From: Streptomyces venezuelae | Lineage (GTDB): Bacteria > Actinomycetota > Actinomycetes > Streptomycetales > Streptomycetaceae | NCBI RefSeq assembly: GCF_008642335.1 | Contig: NZ_CP029191.1 | Coordinates: forward strand, 3,348,001 to 3,412,000 | Length of the DNA: 64,000 nucleotides | Reading direction: 5' to 3' | Part shown: positions 59,946 to 64,000 of the stretch, in pieces | Layout of the letters: each line of letters starts with the position of its first letter | Position numbering within the stretch: position 1 is the stretch's first letter | Translations under genes and position numbers: made by a program | The notes under the pieces: model-generated | The model's database searches: none | What the model was told of the DNA's origin: nothing | What the model saw: only the letters and a program-made list of their open reading frames with translations

Positions 59946-61205
59946 CTATGCGGCCACACCCAGGAACTCGGCCAACGGGCTTAGCCCCGCCGGGTGGTTG
60001 GGGAGTGACCACAGGTCACGCACGATGGCTACGGCCAGCGTGTGGTGTTGCATCCAGGTCGGAGCCACCCGGCGCAGCGATTCCAGGGACTTCACGGCCT
60101 CTGCCGCGTTCCCGAGATCCGTATGGGCTCGGGCGACATCCAGGAGCAGCCACGTCCGCCAGGACGGAGGCGTGTCCTTGCTCAGCCGCATCCCCGCGGC
60201 CAGCCCCAGGGCTTCCTCGGGACGGCCGTACTGAACGGCCAGCCGGACGCGCTCAATACGCACGGACGACGGGCTGAACACGCTGACCATGCGGCTGTCG
60301 CCGCCCTCCGGCAGCTTGGCCACGCGCGCGGTTTCGTTCTCGGCCTGTGCCATCAACGCTGCCGCCCGCTCATAGTCGTTGCTGCGCGCGGCCGACGTGG
60401 CGGCGGACATGGTGAGCGCACCCCAGACCTTCAAGCCGTCGGCAGTGCCCGTGTGCCGACTCTCCTTGATGTCGTCCGCCGCGTGCAGGGCAATGCTCAG
60501 GGCGTCTCCGAGACGACCCTGCCGCTGGTAGGTCCACGCAACGGAGTTGACGATCATGGGGCGCAGCAAGGCGTCGGACGATCGCCCCGCGGCGTCTATG
60601 GCGCGCTCCAGGCTGATGAGCGCGAGGTCCGTCTTCCCCATGCGTACGGCGACGTGCCCGGCGAGTTGGAGGGCCTTGCCCAGTGCCGCGTAACCGGCGT
60701 CACGGTCGTCGTCGTTGCTCGACGCCGCGGCCGTCCGCGCATCCGCGATCAGGTCCGGCAGTGCCTTCATCACCGTGTCGAACTCGGCAGAGTGGTACTG
60801 GGTCCATCCTTCCGCGATCCGCTCGCGCAGAGCGTGCAGCGAGAAGCCGGGCTCCGGCGGCTTCGGCTCCGGGCCCCACAACGCCGGCATGATGGCGCGG
60901 CGCACCGCCACGAAGCGCGGCCCGTCGTTCTCTCCTGTCGCGGAGACGGCTGGAGGATCCCCGAGGAGCGTCGTCAGTTCCACGCCGAGGCCGTTCGCCA
61001 GGGCGTGCAGAGTCGGCAGGCGCGCCGAGTGCTTACGCCGTTGCTCGAGCTGCCGGATCACATCGACGGATACGTCGGAGCGCTCGGCCAGGTCCTCTTG
61101 GGTCAGGGAGGCCAGGCGGCGCAGACGTCGCAGAGTTCGCCCAAGGTCGTCGTTTGCCACGCCGTCACGGTACGCCGAACCTACGGTCGAGGATGGCTTG
61201 GCCAT
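59946..61205 (-). CDS. XRE-family regulator with long C-terminal helical domain
   Basis: 419 residues. HTH at about residues 20-80: LGRTLRRLRRLASLTQEDLAERSDVSVDVIRQLEQ-type, followed by RLPTLHALANGLGVEL. The remainder is TPR-like (AGYAALGKALQLAGHVAVRM; ALISLERAIDAAG). It diverges from the dual-OB/DUF488 operon with 161 bp between, so it may regulate that operon. GTG at 61160 is an alternative start. Confidence 0.87.
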   Translation of the reverse strand: MAKPSSTVGSAYRDGVANDDLGRTLRRLRRLASLTQEDLAERSDVSVDVIRQLEQRRKHSARLPTLHALANGLGVELTTLLGDPPAVSATGENDGPRFVAVRRAIMPALWGPEPKPPEPGFSLHALRERIAEGWTQYHSAEFDTVMKALPDLIADARTAAASSNDDDRDAGYAALGKALQLAGHVAVRMGKTDLALISLERAIDAAGRSSDALLRPMIVNSVAWTYQRQGRLGDALSIALHAADDIKESRHTGTADGLKVWGALTMSAATSAARSNDYERAAALMAQAENETARVAKLPEGGDSRMVSVFSPSSVRIERVRLAVQYGRPEEALGLAAGMRLSKDTPPSWRTWLLLDVARAHTDLGNAAEAVKSLESLRRVAPTWMQHHTLAVAIVRDLWSLPNHPAGLSPLAEFLGVAA

Positions 61206-61366
61206 GCCCTCGGCCCCTGCCCCTCATACGGCCAAGTCACCGCCTCCGCAGTGCTGATGAAGCCTGTACCGGACTGGATCAGTAGCTGCGATACTGACCC
61301 GGCGCTGGACCGAGCCCGGAAGGGCCGTCGTGTTGTCGGGCATGGTCACAATTCCCAGGGGGGCAA

Positions 61367-62059
61367 GTGGCGGTTGTCAAAGAGTTGATCTGCTTGGCTA
61401 ATTCTCGGAAACACCTTGGGCGGTGTATCGCCGGAATAGACGTCGAGTCGAACGCTTGGGTGCGGCCTGTCAGCAGTCGACAGACTCACGAGGTCTCGGC
61501 CGCGGAAAGGCAGTACCGGGACGGCACGGAGCCGCAGATACTCGACGTCGTGTCCTTGCGGCTTCTCAGGCCGAAAAGGTTCGGGTTCCAGACCGAGAAC
61601 TGGATCCTCGACCCCAGTAGCCAGTGGGTGAAGAAGGGGCGGATCGGGTGGGGCGCGCTGTGCCGTCTGGAGCAGAAGACCAAGCGCTTATGGATAAACA
61701 GCGAGGACAGCAGCAGAAAGGGGAAGAACGACCGGGTCGCGGTGGAGCAAGAGTTCGTGCTGGTGAACTCGCTCAAGTTGATTCGGGTCGGCTCCGTCAC
61801 CATTGAGGTGGATCGACCCTATGACGTGAACAAGGAACTTGAAGTGCGGGCCAAGTTCCGCCATGAGGGATCCACGTACATTCTCAAGGTGACCGACGCC
61901 GTGTACGAGGAGCGGTTTCGGGCACTGGGCGTGGGAAGTTACGAGTTGTCCGAGTCTTTCCTGACCGTGAGCCTGGGCGAAGAGTTTAAGGGCCACTTCT
62001 ATAAGATGGTGGCGGCCATAATCGAGCGTCGCACGACAGAACCGGGCAGCGACAGATGA
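61367..62059 (+). CDS. Predicted dual-OB-fold protein, first gene of the DUF488 operon
   Basis: 230 residues. The start KELICLANSRKHLGRCIAGIDV and the WVRPVS and WGALCRLEQKTKRLWIN segments match what I recall of dual OB-containing proteins found beside DUF488 genes. All-beta character fits nucleic-acid binding, but no function is established. GTG start after AGGGGGG. GC and codon bias are weaker than in the flanking core genes (AAG-, AGC- and TTC-rich, some AGA/ATA). Stop overlaps the next start (ATGA). Confidence 0.8.
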   Translation: MAVVKELICLANSRKHLGRCIAGIDVESNAWVRPVSSRQTHEVSAAERQYRDGTEPQILDVVSLRLLRPKRFGFQTENWILDPSSQWVKKGRIGWGALCRLEQKTKRLWINSEDSSRKGKNDRVAVEQEFVLVNSLKLIRVGSVTIEVDRPYDVNKELEVRAKFRHEGSTYILKVTDAVYEERFRALGVGSYELSESFLTVSLGEEFKGHFYKMVAAIIERRTTEPGSDR

Positions 62060-62676
62060 GCTCCGACATGCTGATGACCATCGGGCACTCCAACCACGAT
62101 CTCGACACGTTGGTCGGTTTGCTGCGGCAGAACGGCGTCACCGCCGTCGCGGACGTCCGGTCCGTCCCCGCCAGCCAGTTCGCTCCGCATTTCAACCGGA
62201 AGTCCCTTGAGCCCGCGCTGCAGGCGACAGGCATCAAGTACGTCTTCCTCGGCGAGGAGCTCGGCGCGCGCACGGACGACATGAGCTGTTATGTGGACGG
62301 GCGGGTGCAGTACGGGCGACTCGCTCAGACCCGCAAGTTCCGGGAAGGCATCGAGCGCCTGGCCAAGGGCGCGGTGACCGAGCGGATCGCCATCATGTGC
62401 ACCGAGGGCGAACCCTTGAACTGCCACCGCACCGTGCTCGTTTCGCGGGTGCTCGCGGAGGGCGGTGCGGTCGTTCAGCACATTCACGGTGACGGGCGGG
62501 TGGAGAGTCACGACTCGGCGATGGAACGGCTCATGGCCAAGTTCGGGCTCGCGGAGCCGGAGTTGTTCCGCACGCCGGACGAGCGTCTCGACGAGGCGCT
62601 GAGCCGTCAGGAAGAGCGCATCGCGTACGTCAGACAGGACTCACCTGACGACACCGACCGGACGGCGGACGTATGA
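62056..62676 (+). CDS. DUF488 protein (longer copy)
   Basis: 206 residues. Family hallmarks: TIGHSNHDLDTLVGLL at the N-terminus, VADVRSVPAS, and IMCTEGEPLNCHRTVLVSRVL (C-x-x-x-x-P-x-x-CHR), which may form an active site. The C-terminal 60 residues are charged. ATG overlaps the upstream stop, and its stop overlaps the next gene. DUF488 has no settled biochemical role; suggestions involve nucleic acid or nucleotide processing. Confidence 0.9.
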   Translation: MSSDMLMTIGHSNHDLDTLVGLLRQNGVTAVADVRSVPASQFAPHFNRKSLEPALQATGIKYVFLGEELGARTDDMSCYVDGRVQYGRLAQTRKFREGIERLAKGAVTERIAIMCTEGEPLNCHRTVLVSRVLAEGGAVVQHIHGDGRVESHDSAMERLMAKFGLAEPELFRTPDERLDEALSRQEERIAYVRQDSPDDTDRTADV

Positions 62677-63110
62677 AGATCTACACGATCGGCTTCACGA
62701 AAAAGCCCGCGGAGAAGTTCTTCGGCCTGCTGAAGACGTCCGGCGCCTCGACCCTCGTCGACGTCCGGCTCAACAACGTCTCGCAGCTGTCGGGCTTCGC
62801 CAAGCGCGACGACCTCAAGTACTTCCTCGGCGAGCTCTGCGGAATGGCGTACGTTCATCGGCCCGACCTGGCGCCGACGCAGCCCATCCTGGACGATCTC
62901 AAGAAGCACGGTTCCGGCTGGGCGGCCTACGAGGAGAAGTTCCTGGGCCTTATGGCACAGCGGAGCGTGTCGGAGACCGTCCCTCAGGAATTGATCACCA
63001 ATGCGGTTCTGCTCTGCAGCGAGCATGAACCGCACGAGTGTCATCGTCGACTGGTCGCGGAGTATCTGGCGGAGCGGTGGGGCGGCGCGACGATTGAGCA
63101 CCTGGTCTGA
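62673..63110 (+). CDS. DUF488 protein (shorter copy)
   Basis: 145 residues. TIGFTKKPAEKFFGLL, LVDVRLNN and LLCSEHEPHECHRRLVAEYL repeat the same hallmarks, but the sequence differs strongly from the preceding copy, including an extra SGFAKRDDLKYFL block. So it is a distinct subfamily, not a recent duplicate. Coupled by a four-base overlap. Confidence 0.9.
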   Translation: MKIYTIGFTKKPAEKFFGLLKTSGASTLVDVRLNNVSQLSGFAKRDDLKYFLGELCGMAYVHRPDLAPTQPILDDLKKHGSGWAAYEEKFLGLMAQRSVSETVPQELITNAVLLCSEHEPHECHRRLVAEYLAERWGGATIEHLV

Positions 63111-63133
63111 CGCCGGCGCCCGGCGTACGCAGG

Positions 63134-63751
63134 CTAGTTGACGTTGTGCGTGGGGTAGACCTGCACGTCGGCGGCGATGCCCTTGATCGCGCCGGCGCCC
63201 GCGGGCCACTTCAGGGTCACGGTGTGGGTCTCGTTGGGGGGCGTCACCAGGATGTGGGTGGGGTCGGACATGCTTTCGCCGCTGTGGTCGATGTCGTAGG
63301 CCAGGTTGGCGACGGCGGCCTGACCGGGCTTCAAGGTCGTGACCCGCGGCTGGGCCTGACCGCGCTGGGTGGAGCTGGAGGTGCCGTCGGCGTCCTTGAT
63401 GTCGACGCCCGGGAAGCCCGTCGCCGAGCAGGTCTTCGAGCCACGGTTGACCATGGTGATGTCGATGCGGCCGGTGTTCTCGTCCGGCGCGGCGTCCCGC
63501 GCGTCGATCGCCAGGTCCGCGGTCCTGCAGAACGTGATCCTGGCGCCGGCCTTCTGCGCGTTGCCCGCCGCCTCGGCCTTGATGTCCTCGCCGGAACCGC
63601 CCTTCGAGGCGGCGGAAGAGGAGGACGAGTTCGAGGCCGCGGAGCCCTTGGAGGACGTGCCCGAGCCGGAGTCCTGGCCCCCGCAGGCGGTGAGCGAGAG
63701 GGCTGCGGCGACGGTGACGGCGGCGAGAGCGGTGAGGCGGGTCTTCTTCAT
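63134..63751 (-). CDS. DUF4232-type lipoprotein
   Basis: 205 residues. Signal peptide with lipobox LTAC, a Ser/Gly/Lys linker, then a beta-sandwich with FCRTADLAIDARDA and SKTCSATGFPGVDI (two Cys likely paired), as in DUF4232 proteins. ATG at 63751 with GGGGGA four bases upstream. Converges on the DUF488 operon, 23 bp between stops. Function unknown; cell-surface location is clear. Confidence 0.85.
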   Translation of the reverse strand: MKKTRLTALAAVTVAAALSLTACGGQDSGSGTSSKGSAASNSSSSSAASKGGSGEDIKAEAAGNAQKAGARITFCRTADLAIDARDAAPDENTGRIDITMVNRGSKTCSATGFPGVDIKDADGTSSSTQRGQAQPRVTTLKPGQAAVANLAYDIDHSGESMSDPTHILVTPPNETHTVTLKWPAGAGAIKGIAADVQVYPTHNVN

Positions 63752-64000
63752 GGTGTCCCCCGGGGGAGTAGCGGCTGTCCGTGCGGTCTGAACTATTTGT
63801 AGCTCGCACGGAGTTACAGCCGGTCTCCCACGACGTCTTCGTTCCGTCACGGCCGCTGCCCGCATGGCCCTCGCGCTGCCCTTAACGGCCCTCTCGGGGT
63901 CACCTCCGGCCGCTCAAGGGGGCCGTAGGGCGTAGCCGGAGCCGGAGCAGGCCGGAGCGCGAGAGTCACGCCTCGTCTCTAGCGGTGTCGTTCAGGGGTG
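63752..64000. other. Upstream region of the lipoprotein, window end
   Basis: No gene seen in these 249 bp. An AT-richer patch near 63790-63800 (ACTATTTGTAGC) may be the promoter of the lipoprotein. Confidence 0.35.

Noticed and set aside
55688..63110. Defined attL/attR pair of an integrative element
   Set aside because: No second copy of the tRNA-Arg 3' end (GGTTCGAATCCTGCC) and no integrase was found in the window.

Overview
The window looks like the chromosome of a Streptomyces species. Third-codon-position GC is very high throughout and GTG starts are common. It carries the actinobacterial sigma factor HrdD, a zinc-ribbon FmdB protein, a DmdR/IdeR-type iron box and a sigma-R-type promoter. 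From memory, the gene order around hrdD resembles the region of S. coelicolor just before its CDA cluster; I could not check this. No CDA-like NRPS is present here.

Layout. 1-7.7 kb: the end of a two-component kinase gene, a lipoprotein, tRNA-Ala(CGC), then a leftward run galU-moeA-moaC-mog-GNAT for UDP-glucose and molybdenum cofactor. A 5-formyl-THF cyclo-ligase diverges from galU. 7.7-16.6 kb: a penicillin acylase-type hydrolase, a cation/proton antiporter that appears to start at CTG, an MFS exporter, an FmdB protein behind a CIRCE-like element, an MTA phosphorylase, a SAF-domain protein and MscL. 16.6-25.8 kb: an anaerobic-type block with pyruvate formate-lyase and its activase, a NarK transporter, a fused NirB-NirD nitrite reductase and a CbiX-type chelatase for siroheme. 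Its intergenic regions contain Dos/DevR-like and Crp-like palindromes. 25.8-41 kb: housekeeping and envelope genes (LtrA, P1 peptidase, L,D-transpeptidase), the fructose PTS operon (deoR-fruK-fruA), several regulator/transporter pairs, and hrdD. 41-47.8 kb: a questin-oxidase-like protein, an extradiol dioxygenase with a divergent MarR regulator, an MFS pump with a TetR regulator, and an M6 protease. 47.8-54 kb: a second, short Rho factor divergent from an iron-boxed 2,3-dihydroxybenzoate operon (dhbA-C-E-B) that has no NRPS and no aryl carrier domain. 54-55.6 kb: OhrR/Ohr and a cupin.

From tRNA-Arg(CCT) at 55.7 kb to about 63.1 kb the content becomes accessory. There are two XRE-type regulators with long C-terminal helical regions, a HAD phosphatase, a chain of tiny overlapping Cys-rich ORFs behind a perfect palindrome, and a tightly overlapping operon of a predicted dual-OB protein with two different DUF488 proteins. 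That last operon is the best candidate for an undescribed system. The window closes with a DUF4232-type lipoprotein.

A recurrent feature is short tandem duplication (9-41 bp units) at or near gene ends and junctions: mtnP, nirBD, fruR-fruK, dhbA-dhbC and both ends of dhbE. A Gly-Thr repeat also sits in the spacer of the acylase. All functional calls are from sequence motifs read by eye; no searches were run.
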